The translations under genes were made by a program, and so were the position numbers. A model generated the notes under the pieces. It ran no database searches, was not told the DNA's origin, and worked only from the letters and a program-made list of their open reading frames with translations. Of a stretch of 64,000 bases of DNA, positions 52,502 to 60,826 are shown one piece after another; position 1 is the stretch's first letter; each line of letters starts with the position of its first letter. Source of the DNA: JAGVSR01 sp963750715 (GTDB taxonomy: Bacteria; Pseudomonadota; Alphaproteobacteria; Rhizobiales; Hyphomicrobiaceae); the NCBI GenBank assembly GCA_963750715.1, contig CAVVRP010000012.1, forward strand, positions 434,001 through 498,000, written 5' to 3'.

Positions 52502-52706
52502 CTGCCTAATTCCATCTTGCAACGGGCTGGTCGCGTCACGGCAGCTTTCCGGCCTCTTTGTTTACTTTAACTTCGCTTCGCCCTTATGTCTTGACCCTGA
52601 CCGCCCGTCCGGCAATCAACCAAATCATGGCAACTTTCAAAGGCAACGGCGATGCCATAGGTTAGGCTTGCATTTCTAGATCGCCTTGATCGACCGGGGG
52701 ACCGCC

Positions 52707-54989
52707 ATGACAAATGGCTCGCATGCGAGTGCCAACCGCTGGAAGCGATTTTCCGACTGGGATGATCGGCCGTTGCGGCTCGACAAGTTCGCCGCGGAAG
52801 ACGCCGATAACGGATTTGCAGCGTTCCGGAGCCCGCACGATCCAAAGCCTTCGCTCAACCTGTCGAAGACCCGCGTCGCCACGATGGACGGCAAGGCGGA
52901 AGCCGATTTCGACATGATCGACGTGTTCATCGCCCGCTACCATATCGATCCCGATATCGCACCCGAGGCTATGGCGATCCCGTCTCTGGACCTGGCGCGC
53001 ATGCTCGTCGACATGTCGGTGCCCCGGGCAACCCTTGTGCGACTGGCCCGCGGTCTAACACCGGCCAAGCTCGCCGAAACGGTCGCACAGTTGTCAGCTA
53101 TCGAAATTGCCTTCGCCTACAGCAAGATGCGCGCAAGGCGAACGCCGGGCAATCAGGCCCACGTGACGAACGCGAAAGACGATCCGTTGCAGATGGCGGC
53201 GGATGCGGCGACCGCCGTCGCTTTCGGCTTCGACGAGATTGAAACGACGATGCGCGTTGCCCGCAACGCCTGGTCGAACGCGGTCGCCTGCGCTGTCGGC
53301 GCGTCCGTGGGACGGTGGGGCGTGCTGTTCCAGTGCTCCAGTGAAGAAGCCGAAGAACTGCGGATCGGCATGGCGGGGTTTACCTCGTATGCCGAAACGG
53401 TTTCGGTCTACGGCACTGAAAAGAGCTTCATCGACGGCGACGACACACCCTGGTCGAAGGCGTTCCTGGCGGCTGCCTATGCCTCGCGCGGGATCAAGAT
53501 GCGCTGCACATCGGGCGCGGGTTCCGAGCTGCTGATGGGCTTTCATGAGAAGAAGTCGCTGCTTTATCTGGAAGCACGCTGTCTGTGCCTGCAACGGGCG
53601 ATGGGCGTGCAGGGCACTCAGAACGGTGGAATCGACGGGGCACCGGTGACGTGCACGGTGCCGGGCGGCATGCGCGAGTTGATGGCTGAGAATCTGATCG
53701 CCGTGTGGCTCGATCTCGAATGCGCATCCGGCAACGATGCTCGCCCTACCGAATCCGAGATACGCGTCGGGGCGAAAATCCTACCCTATCTTATCGCGGG
53801 GTCGGACCTGATCTGTTCGGGCTTTGGGTCCATCCTGAAATACGACAACTCGTTCAACGCGTCGCTGCTCAACGGAGAGGAACTGGAAGACTATCTCGTC
53901 CTGCAGCGCGATTTCGAAGCGGACGGCGGACTGACACCGGTGGAGGAAACCCGCGTCCTGGAATTGCGCAAGCGCGCGGTTGAGGCGATCGCGGCGGTGT
54001 TCGAAGAACTCGACCTGTCGACGCCGACCGCCTCCATGAAAGCAAGCGTCGTCGCGGCGTCAGGCTCCGACGAAACCCAAAGCTACACACCGCGAGACGT
54101 CGCCCTGATCAGCGAGGCTATCAAGGATCGCGGCATCACCGTGCTCGACGTTATCAAGGCGCTCCATAATCGTGGGTTCACGAGCGAGTCCGCAAACCTG
54201 TTCAATCTCGTTCGCCTGCGTGTCTCCGGGGATTACCTGCAGACCTCAGCCATGATCCGTAACGGCCGCGTGTTGAGCGCGATCAACGATCCCAACGACT
54301 ACACTGGCCCGGGCAGCGGTTTCCGGGTTAGCGAAGCCCGCCGGGCTGAACTCGTCGCCATCCGGGATGTTCTGACACGCGAGGAGGTGCTGCGCGCGGA
54401 AAGCGTTCACAAGGCCGCCGAAAACAAGCGCATCGCCTACAAGACGGTAGGTCCCGCAGCAACCGGCGGCGATGCGCGCGAGATCGTCATCGGCATCAGC
54501 CCCGCTTTCGGCATCAAGTTGTTTCAGACAGTCGCGGGCCATCCCCTGTCCCGCCTCCTGCACGAACTGACGGAAGGCATACGTTGTGGAGGATGCACCA
54601 TACGAATCGTTCGCATGCGTCACACAGCGGATACTTCGTTTCTCGGGCTGAGCGCCGCCCGGCTCGCCGGATCCGGCGTCGGGATCGGCATCCAGGCCAA
54701 GGGCACGGCCGTGATCCACCAAAAGGACCGACTGCCGCACAACAATCTGGAGCTGTTTTCGAACTCGCCGATCACGGCGCTGGCCCACTATCGCTGCTTG
54801 GGCGAGAACGCGGCCGCCTATGCGCGCGGCGATCTTCCCGATCCCATCGTCGTGCCGACGCGCGGCGAAGCCATGGGCGCCCGGTTCCACGCCCGGGTGT
54901 CGCTGATCTACGCCATCGAGACGGAACTGATAGTGGAAGGCGCCGCGCCCGAGGATGTCGAAATCGCGCTTTTTGGAGACGCATCATGA
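52707..54989 (+). CDS. B12-dependent diol/glycerol dehydratase, large and medium subunits fused
   Basis: A 760-residue protein expected to convert 1,2-diols or glycerol to aldehydes with adenosylcobalamin. Residues 1 to about 550 are the PduC-type large subunit. The residues I recall as catalytic or substrate-binding in Klebsiella PduC (Gln141, His143, Glu170, Glu221, Gln296, Asp335, Ser362) all appear at a constant offset of 9: Q150, H152, E179, E230, Q305, D344 and S371. Residues from about 560 are the medium subunit, with IGISPAFGIKLFQTV, GSGVGIGIQAKGTAVIHQ and NNLELFSNSPI. Fusion removes the need for a separate pduD gene. The ATG at 52707 is chosen over 52686. No reactivase genes are in view. 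The gene overlaps the small-subunit gene by ATGA. Confidence 0.93.
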   Translation: MTNGSHASANRWKRFSDWDDRPLRLDKFAAEDADNGFAAFRSPHDPKPSLNLSKTRVATMDGKAEADFDMIDVFIARYHIDPDIAPEAMAIPSLDLARMLVDMSVPRATLVRLARGLTPAKLAETVAQLSAIEIAFAYSKMRARRTPGNQAHVTNAKDDPLQMAADAATAVAFGFDEIETTMRVARNAWSNAVACAVGASVGRWGVLFQCSSEEAEELRIGMAGFTSYAETVSVYGTEKSFIDGDDTPWSKAFLAAAYASRGIKMRCTSGAGSELLMGFHEKKSLLYLEARCLCLQRAMGVQGTQNGGIDGAPVTCTVPGGMRELMAENLIAVWLDLECASGNDARPTESEIRVGAKILPYLIAGSDLICSGFGSILKYDNSFNASLLNGEELEDYLVLQRDFEADGGLTPVEETRVLELRKRAVEAIAAVFEELDLSTPTASMKASVVAASGSDETQSYTPRDVALISEAIKDRGITVLDVIKALHNRGFTSESANLFNLVRLRVSGDYLQTSAMIRNGRVLSAINDPNDYTGPGSGFRVSEARRAELVAIRDVLTREEVLRAESVHKAAENKRIAYKTVGPAATGGDAREIVIGISPAFGIKLFQTVAGHPLSRLLHELTEGIRCGGCTIRIVRMRHTADTSFLGLSAARLAGSGVGIGIQAKGTAVIHQKDRLPHNNLELFSNSPITALAHYRCLGENAAAYARGDLPDPIVVPTRGEAMGARFHARVSLIYAIETELIVEGAAPEDVEIALFGDAS

Positions 54990-55414
54990 GCGTAGACAAA
55001 CTGACTGTCGCCGATTACCCGCTGGCCGAGAAGCGCCCCGAATGTGTCAAAGGACAGCGCGGCCAAACCCTCGACGACCTCACGCTCGATGCTCTTCTCG
55101 GCGATCAGGTCACGATGGAGGATCTGCGGATAACGGCTGCCGCGCTCAATCAGCAGGCCGAGATCGCCCGATCGGCCGGACGAGCCACGCTGGCTGAGAA
55201 TTTTGAGCGTGCTGCAGAACTGACAACCGTTCCGCAAGACGCGATCATGCGTGTCTACGAGTTGCTGCGGCCGGGCCGCGCCCGTTACAAGCAGGATCTG
55301 CTCGATGCGGCCAGCGAACTGCGTTCCGGTTATGGAGCTGAACACATGGCGACTTTTGTCGAGGAAGCAGCCAGCGTCTACGAACAGCGGGGCCTATTCA
55401 ACCGGCGTTTCTAA
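54986..55414 (+). CDS. Diol/glycerol dehydratase small subunit
   Basis: A 142-residue PduE/DhaG-type subunit (Dehydratase_SU). It begins MSVDKLTVADYPLAEKRPEC and has TLDDLTLDALLGDQVTMEDL, LRITAAALNQQAEIARSAGR and VYELLRPGRARYKQDLLDAA, all normal family segments. It overlaps the end of the fused large/medium subunit by 4 bp, so translation is coupled. The isochorismatase-like gene begins 20 bp later in the same direction. Confidence 0.92.
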   Translation: MSVDKLTVADYPLAEKRPECVKGQRGQTLDDLTLDALLGDQVTMEDLRITAAALNQQAEIARSAGRATLAENFERAAELTTVPQDAIMRVYELLRPGRARYKQDLLDAASELRSGYGAEHMATFVEEAASVYEQRGLFNRRF

Positions 55415-55434
55415 ACTTCCGAAGACGAGGGGCC

Positions 55435-56130
55435 ATGAGCTGGAAGACCAACTACCGTTCAATCTACTACGACGGCGCGCCGCCGCCGGATGAACCCGAC
55501 CTCACGCCTTCGACGACAGCGCTGCTCGTCATCGACGTGCAGAATACTTACCTCGTCCGTCCGGACCGCACCACGCTCTCGCCGGACGAGCAACGCCGCT
55601 GGGATGCCTGGACGCCGTTTCACACACGCATGCGCGAAACGGTCATTCCCCGCACGCAGGCGCTGCTCGCTGAGTTTCGCGCCCGCAACATGGAATGTCT
55701 GTTCGCCCGCATCGCCTGCCATACGAAGGACGGCCGCGACCGCTCCCTGTCTCAGAAGCTGCCTGGGTGGAACAACCTGCTGCTGCCCAAGAGTGACTGG
55801 CCGTCGGCGATTGTGCCCGAACTGGCGCCGGCGGCCGACGAAATCGAAGTGACAAAGACTACCGACAGCGCGCTTACCGGTACGAACCTTCGCCTGATCC
55901 TCACCAACCTTGGCATCAAGACAGTGGTGTGCTGCGGGATCTTCACCGACCAGTGCGTCTCGTCCACAGTCCGAAGTCTCGCCGACGAGAGCTTCAGCGT
56001 CCTGATCGTGGAAGATTGCTGCGCTGCGGGATCCGACGAGTTACATCACAGGGAACTCGAAATCATGAACATGATCTACGGCCACGTCATTTCGAGTGTT
56101 GAACTTTTAGACTTGATGCACAAAAATTGA
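55435..56130 (+). CDS. Isochorismatase-like cysteine hydrolase
   Basis: A 231-residue protein with the catalytic triad of the isochorismatase-like hydrolase superfamily: D34 in LVIDVQN, K141 in VTKTTDSALTGT and C174 in FTDQCVSSTVR. Members hydrolyse amides, ureido compounds (for example N-carbamoylsarcosine) or vinyl ethers. The ATG follows GACGAGGGGCC, a fair ribosome-binding site. It is 20 bp after the dehydratase small subunit, which suggests it acts on a related amide or carbamoyl compound. Exact substrate is open. Confidence 0.85.
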   Translation: MSWKTNYRSIYYDGAPPPDEPDLTPSTTALLVIDVQNTYLVRPDRTTLSPDEQRRWDAWTPFHTRMRETVIPRTQALLAEFRARNMECLFARIACHTKDGRDRSLSQKLPGWNNLLLPKSDWPSAIVPELAPAADEIEVTKTTDSALTGTNLRLILTNLGIKTVVCCGIFTDQCVSSTVRSLADESFSVLIVEDCCAAGSDELHHRELEIMNMIYGHVISSVELLDLMHKN

Positions 56131-56343
56131 GTGAAAGCCGGTCAAGTTTGGCGCCATATCGGTCAAACGCCGGCGTGGCTGAGAGCATATGATTACAAAT
56201 TAGTGTCCTCTGCGCTTGCTAACGCGACTCGGGCCGATCATCATGCCGCAGCTGTGTAACGGGATGTGATCACGGCAAGCTTTCAGGGAACGACGGGCTG
56301 GGAGCAGCCCAGACACTAGGCCATCATTCGGGGGAGTCCGACC

Positions 56344-57894
56344 GTGACAGACAGAAGTGTACCAACGGAAATCGAGCAGCATAGCTACGACGTCAGTAAG
56401 GAAAAGGGCGTCGAACTTCTTCATGGGAAAGCCATTGGACTGATCGGCGTGCTGTTCCTAACGGTGACCGGCGCGGCGCCGATGTCCGCGATGCTCGGCA
56501 ACGTGCCATTCGCAGCGGGCTTCGGAAACGCAACATATGTCCCGGCAGCCTTCCTGCTCGCCACCATCGTGCTGACGGTCTTCTCGGTCGGCTACGCCGC
56601 CATGGCGCGCAAAGTATCGGCCGTCGGCGGTTTTTATTCCTTCATCAGCCAGGGTCTCGGCCGCGACTTCGGTATGGCCGCTGGCTTTGGATCCTTCTTC
56701 TGTTACAGCGTTTTCGAAGCCTCTCTCTATGGCCTGTTCGCGTACTTCGCCAACTCATGGATCTCGACACATCTCGGCATCAACGTGCCGTGGATCTATC
56801 TCGGCCTGTTCTGCGTGGTTCTCGCCGCGATCCTCAGCTACCGGGACGTTCAGCTCTCGGTTGCCATTCTCGGCGTCGCGCTGATTTGCGAAGTGATCAT
56901 GCTGACGATCTTCAACTTCGGCGTGATGACCGCGAGCACGGGAACCAGCTTCAGCCTTGAATCGCTCAATCTACTGGCCGTCGCGACACCCGTCGCGGAA
57001 CAGAAAGTCGGTGATGTTAGCATCGTTGCCGGTGCGGCGGCAGTTGGCATCTTCATGGCATTCTGGTCGTGGGTGGGGTTCGAAATGGCCCCGAACTACG
57101 CAGAAGAATCGGTTGACCCCAAGCGTGTCATTCCATTGTCGCTGTACCTCTCGGTGATCGGCCTCGGCCTGTTCTACATCTGGACGAGCTGGTGCGCCGT
57201 TTCCGCCTACCCGACGACCGGCGACATGCTGGTAAAGGCGACGAAAAATTCGAGCAACTTCTTCCTCACGCCGATCAGTCAGTTCGTGGGTCCGTGGGCC
57301 GCGGAAGTGATGTCGGTGCTCATCCTGACCAGTTCGTTTGCCTGCGGCATGGCGTTCCACAACACCGCGGCTCGCTATCTGTACTCGCTCGGCCGCGAAG
57401 GGGCTCTTCCAGCCTTCCTCGGCAACACACACGATCGCTACAAGAGCCCGCACATCGCTTCGACCGGGCAGTCGGTTCTGGCCGCTATCTGGCTCGGACT
57501 GTTCGCCGTGTTCCTGGGCACGGATGATCCCAACGCCCAAGCCTACGTTGCGGTCTACACGATGCTTGCAATTCTCGGCACGATGCTGCTGCTGATCCTG
57601 CAGGCTATCGTGTCCATCGCGATCATCGTCTACTTCCGCAAGCATCACGCCGAAGACGCCGGGTTCATCTCGACGTTCCTGGCACCGCTGATCGCATTCT
57701 TCGCCCAGTTGTATCTGGTGTACTTGCTGGTTGCGAACCTTGAGACGTTTGGCGGCGGCGGTACGTTCGGCAGTAACATTCCTTACATCGCGCTTGCCAT
57801 CATCGTCATTGGCTTCGTCTGGGGCATCCTCTTGCGCTTTCTGGCGCCGCACGTTCACGCGCGCATCGGCCGTATGGTGTTCACCGAGACCTGA
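56344..57894 (+). CDS. APC-family amino acid/amine permease
   Basis: A 516-residue membrane transporter with about 12 helices. The first has GKAIGLIGVLFLTVTGAAP, with a Gly-rich substrate loop (helix 1 break). Later landmarks are GGFYSFISQGLGRDFGMAAG and WSWVGFEMAPNYAEESVDP, the helix 6 binding segment of APC permeases. Such proteins take up amino acids, amines or ethanolamine-like compounds by cation or proton symport. The locus also encodes amine-processing enzymes, so an amino-alcohol or amine is a reasonable substrate. The 213-bp upstream gap has no gene. Confidence 0.88.
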   Translation: MTDRSVPTEIEQHSYDVSKEKGVELLHGKAIGLIGVLFLTVTGAAPMSAMLGNVPFAAGFGNATYVPAAFLLATIVLTVFSVGYAAMARKVSAVGGFYSFISQGLGRDFGMAAGFGSFFCYSVFEASLYGLFAYFANSWISTHLGINVPWIYLGLFCVVLAAILSYRDVQLSVAILGVALICEVIMLTIFNFGVMTASTGTSFSLESLNLLAVATPVAEQKVGDVSIVAGAAAVGIFMAFWSWVGFEMAPNYAEESVDPKRVIPLSLYLSVIGLGLFYIWTSWCAVSAYPTTGDMLVKATKNSSNFFLTPISQFVGPWAAEVMSVLILTSSFACGMAFHNTAARYLYSLGREGALPAFLGNTHDRYKSPHIASTGQSVLAAIWLGLFAVFLGTDDPNAQAYVAVYTMLAILGTMLLLILQAIVSIAIIVYFRKHHAEDAGFISTFLAPLIAFFAQLYLVYLLVANLETFGGGGTFGSNIPYIALAIIVIGFVWGILLRFLAPHVHARIGRMVFTET

Positions 57895-57939
57895 GTACCG
57901 CGACCGGCCGGACCCTGCAGCCAACTCACCTAATTTCAA

Positions 57940-57967
57940 AACGGGCGCTGCTTCGGCAGTGCCCGTT
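57940..57967 (+). terminator. Hairpin with UUCG loop after the permease gene
   Basis: AACGGGC/GCCCGTT and CTGC/GCAG pair around a TTCG loop (57952-57955), with one G/T mismatch in the stem. It lies 46 bp after the permease stop and 45 bp before the SDR start. Partial termination here would let the SDR be read at a lower level. Confidence 0.5.
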
Positions 57968-58011
57968 CTCACAAGCAAAAACACACACGACCTACACAAC
58001 GGAGATAGATC

Positions 58012-58791
58012 ATGCTGACGTCAATTGCCGGAAAATCGGTGATCGTGACCGGGGGCAGCAAGGGCATCGGCAAGGGTATTGCGAGCGTCTTCGCCCGCAA
58101 CGGCTGCAAAGTGCTCATCGTTTCTCGCAACATCGACGAAGCCAATGCCTGCTCCGATGAGTTCCGCCGCGAGGGTGCCACGGCCACAGGCTTCGCGGGC
58201 GACGTCACAAACATCGGCGACATGCAGAGGATGGCGGGAACTGCTGTTGCCGCCCACGGCGGCATCGATATCCTGTGCGCAAACGCCGGCATCTTCCCCC
58301 AGGCCAAGATCGAGGATATGTCGCCCGAAGACTGGGACCACGTCATGGCGACCAATCTCAAGGGCACCTTCCTCTCCATCAAGGCATCTCTGCCACATCT
58401 CAAGAAGACCGGTGAAGGCCGCATCGTCATTACGTCGTCGATCACAGGTCCAGTGACAGGATTTCCTGGCTGGACACACTATGGCGCAACCAAAGCCGGA
58501 CAGCTCGGCTTCATGCGCACCGCCTGCCTCGAGTTCGCGAAGTACGGCATCACCGTCAATGCTGTCCTGCCTGGCAACATCCTCACGGAAGGTCTGATCG
58601 CGCTCGGCCCCGAATACGAACGGTCGATGGCCGCCACGATCCCGCTGAAAAAGCTTGGAACAGTCGAAGACATCGGCTACGCGGCGCTGTTCCTAGCTTC
58701 TAAGGAAGCCGGTTACATCACCGGCCAGACGATCATCGTGGACGGCGGCCAGATTTTACCGGAAAGCCTCGATGCGCTTGCTCAAGCGTAG
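58012..58791 (+). CDS. Short-chain dehydrogenase/reductase
   Basis: A 259-residue classical SDR. The cofactor motif is TGGSKGIG (residues 13-20), followed by CANAG (89-93), the catalytic S142/S143 in ITSSITGP, and Y157-x-x-x-K161 in THYGATKAG. In the NADPH-type motif position the Ser-Lys pair and basic residues favour NADP(H), but NAD(H) is possible. The start has GGAGATAG 6 bases upstream. In the RMM amino-alcohol locus of actinobacteria an SDR acts as aminopropanol dehydrogenase, so an alcohol or amino-alcohol substrate is plausible here. Substrate not proven. Confidence 0.9.
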   Translation: MLTSIAGKSVIVTGGSKGIGKGIASVFARNGCKVLIVSRNIDEANACSDEFRREGATATGFAGDVTNIGDMQRMAGTAVAAHGGIDILCANAGIFPQAKIEDMSPEDWDHVMATNLKGTFLSIKASLPHLKKTGEGRIVITSSITGPVTGFPGWTHYGATKAGQLGFMRTACLEFAKYGITVNAVLPGNILTEGLIALGPEYERSMAATIPLKKLGTVEDIGYAALFLASKEAGYITGQTIIVDGGQILPESLDALAQA

Positions 58792-58824
58792 CCTGACTTC
58801 CTTCGCGAGCAAATATCAGCGGGC

Positions 58825-59568
58825 CTAGACGTCCGCTATGTCTCGCAGGGCGCAGGCCCTGACGATGCGGGGGGATTGGCCCGTCCAGCAGCGCACGGCA
58901 CGGCTAAACGCTGACAATTTCGAGCACTCCAAAAGGAAGGCTATTTCCGACAACGGTAACTGGCGCTGCCTCAGGTACGAAAATCCGAGATCACGCCGCA
59001 TGTGGTCGACAAGCGTCTTTTAGCTCAACCCTTCGCTGTAAAGTTCGCGCTGAATGAGGCCCGATCGAGAGACGCAGTTCCGCAGCGATGGATTCTAATC
59101 CAGCAGCCCATCCGGCAACCGGGCCCTGACCACCGCCGATCCCAGGGTGGGGGCGGAGATCGCTGCATATCCCCAGAGGACCAGGTCGTGCGGTTCGAAG
59201 CTGCTACCGAACCACAGTCCGAAATTGTCATTCCGCGTCAGCCGGGAACTCTGTTCGAACTGATTACAAAACGCCTGCAGGCTGAGCTTCAAGGTGGGCG
59301 AACCGACGATGTCGGGCGAAATGCCCGCGTGACCAAAAATGCGGTCAACGTCGCCTTCTCGCGCTCGATACTGGCCACTATGCCTGTCGCCGCCGCGGCC
59401 AGTATCGCAAACTCGAATGCCGGCGCTATCGTCCCTGCGGCCATCGATGTCAGCGCGTCTGCTAACGGCCCATGGTGGCGATGCTCTTTGTACGATGGAC
59501 GCGCACCAACGGATCAGAGGCGGCTTGGCGGCGTTCTCCGCCAGTAAACCGTAATCGTTCGAAAGCAT
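58825..59568 (-). pseudogene. AraC-family regulator, inactivated by frameshifts
   Basis: The N-terminal arabinose-binding-like domain (PF12625 type) is readable: GISPDIVGSPTLKLSLQAFC, then NDNFGLWFGSSFEPHDLVLW and GYAAISAPTLGSAV. The C-terminal HTH is in other frames: ARTLQRRVELKD, then YLRQRQLPLSEIAFLLE, CSKLSAFSRA and WTGQSPRIVRA before a stop at 58825. At least two frame changes lie between 59040 and 59140 and near 58990. It sits between the SDR and kinase genes, so it may once have controlled this catabolic locus. Confidence 0.65.
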
Positions 59569-59630
59569 TCTGAAGGGTTGGCCAGACGAACGCTGATCAG
59601 AGCCTTTGATTCAGTTCGTTTGCCCGTGTT

Positions 59631-60644
59631 TCAGGCAAATGCAAACTTCGAAAGATACTGTTCGCATAACGGAATCGTTTTGGCCGTGTAGTCGACGCCC
59701 ATCGACTGCGCCAGTTCCGTCTCACTGTGCGAGCCGATCCATGCGACGAGAAGAAGCCGCCTCAGCATCACAAAGGTGCCGATCTCCGCTTCGTCGGTGG
59801 GATCGAGTAGATTGATGCGGTTGTAGCCTCGCACCCAAGCATTCAGGAGCTCGGGCACTTCCGGCGCGTCCTCGAAGAATGAAACCGTCGTCGCGCAGTC
59901 GTACATGAGCCACGAAAATCCGCAGTCGTCGAAATCGATGACCTTCACGCGTGAGCCGTCCATCAACAGGTTGGCGAGCCGCATGTCTCCATGAACGAGA
60001 TTGAAACGCCCAGGCGACTTGCCGAACGCCTCCAACCTTTTTTCGATCAACGCCGTGGTGACAGTGAATGCTTCCAACGCTTCCGGCGTCATGCCCATCC
60101 CGTCGCGCCAGCGTCCCCAATGAGGACGATCGCCCAGGCTCGTCTCGAAGTCCCAGGTATGCCGCTCGAACCAGGCGGGACGCTTCCAGCCCATCACATG
60201 CCGGTGCATCCGCGCCGCCGTTTCGCCGAGCAGTTCAAAGCCCCCAATATCGTTAGCGGCTGGTTCGCTGCCGGCTTCCCAGGAAAACAGCACCACGTTG
60301 CGCGGTGCCGGAAGGCCATCGCCGCGCACGGTCTGTATCAATTCACCGTCGCGGCCTCTAATGGGCGCGGGCGTGAGAGCTGCCCCGTCCGCGCGCAGCG
60401 CTAGCTGCCAAGCCAATTCGGAAGCGATTGCGGTTCGAGAGTGGTATCCTTCGCGATGCACGCGAAGCGCCCACTTTTCGCCGCTCCCCGGATCATCGAC
60501 GCGGTACGTGGCGTTCTCGGAGAGGTTAATCAAGCGCATCGCAACGCCGGACGGAAGATCGAAGCGCGCCAAAGCCTTTTCTGCAAGCTCGTGAAGCCGC
60601 CGCAACAGCTCCTCGTGCGGAATCGGTTCGTACTGATTTGCCAT
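59631..60644 (-). CDS. APH-fold small-molecule kinase (phosphotransferase)
   Basis: A 337-residue kinase of the aminoglycoside-phosphotransferase/choline-kinase superfamily. The nucleotide and catalytic motifs are clear: LVHGDMRLANLLMDG (HGD at 218-220, catalytic Asp 220, N225) and VIDFDDCGFSWLMYD (metal-binding Asp 237). The N-lobe has YRVDDPGSGEKWALRVHRE. Homologues phosphorylate choline, ethanolamine, homoserine or amino-alcohols. In the actinobacterial RMM locus an APH kinase phosphorylates 1-amino-2-propanol for a class III phospho-lyase, and both protein types are present here. No antibiotic-resistance role is implied. Confidence 0.85.
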   Translation of the reverse strand: MANQYEPIPHEELLRRLHELAEKALARFDLPSGVAMRLINLSENATYRVDDPGSGEKWALRVHREGYHSRTAIASELAWQLALRADGAALTPAPIRGRDGELIQTVRGDGLPAPRNVVLFSWEAGSEPAANDIGGFELLGETAARMHRHVMGWKRPAWFERHTWDFETSLGDRPHWGRWRDGMGMTPEALEAFTVTTALIEKRLEAFGKSPGRFNLVHGDMRLANLLMDGSRVKVIDFDDCGFSWLMYDCATTVSFFEDAPEVPELLNAWVRGYNRINLLDPTDEAEIGTFVMLRRLLLVAWIGSHSETELAQSMGVDYTAKTIPLCEQYLSKFAFA

Positions 60645-60789
60645 GATCGTGAAAGCCGTCCCCTGCCCCGAAACGCGGATTCTTGAGCGTCCGCCGTGTC
60701 ACTCTCGACTTTGGAACATGGTGGGGGCCAAGGCAATAATCTTGACGCCGGTCGGCAAAATTTTGACCCAACCCGATGGACCTGAGGAC

Positions 60790-60813
60790 GGGGCGCCCGA
60801 ATACGGTCGCCCC
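60790..60813 (-). terminator. GC-rich hairpin after the aminoaldehyde dehydrogenase gene
   Basis: GGGGCG (60790-60795) pairs with CGCCCC (60808-60813) around a 12-nt loop. It lies 13 bp past the stop of the minus-strand dehydrogenase, and separates it from the kinase gene. Confidence 0.4.
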
Positions 60814-60826
60814 ATCGTCGCGCTCC

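Noticed and set aside
59631..60644. Aminoglycoside-resistance gene
   Set aside because: The APH fold is shared by many metabolic kinases, and the neighbourhood is catabolic.
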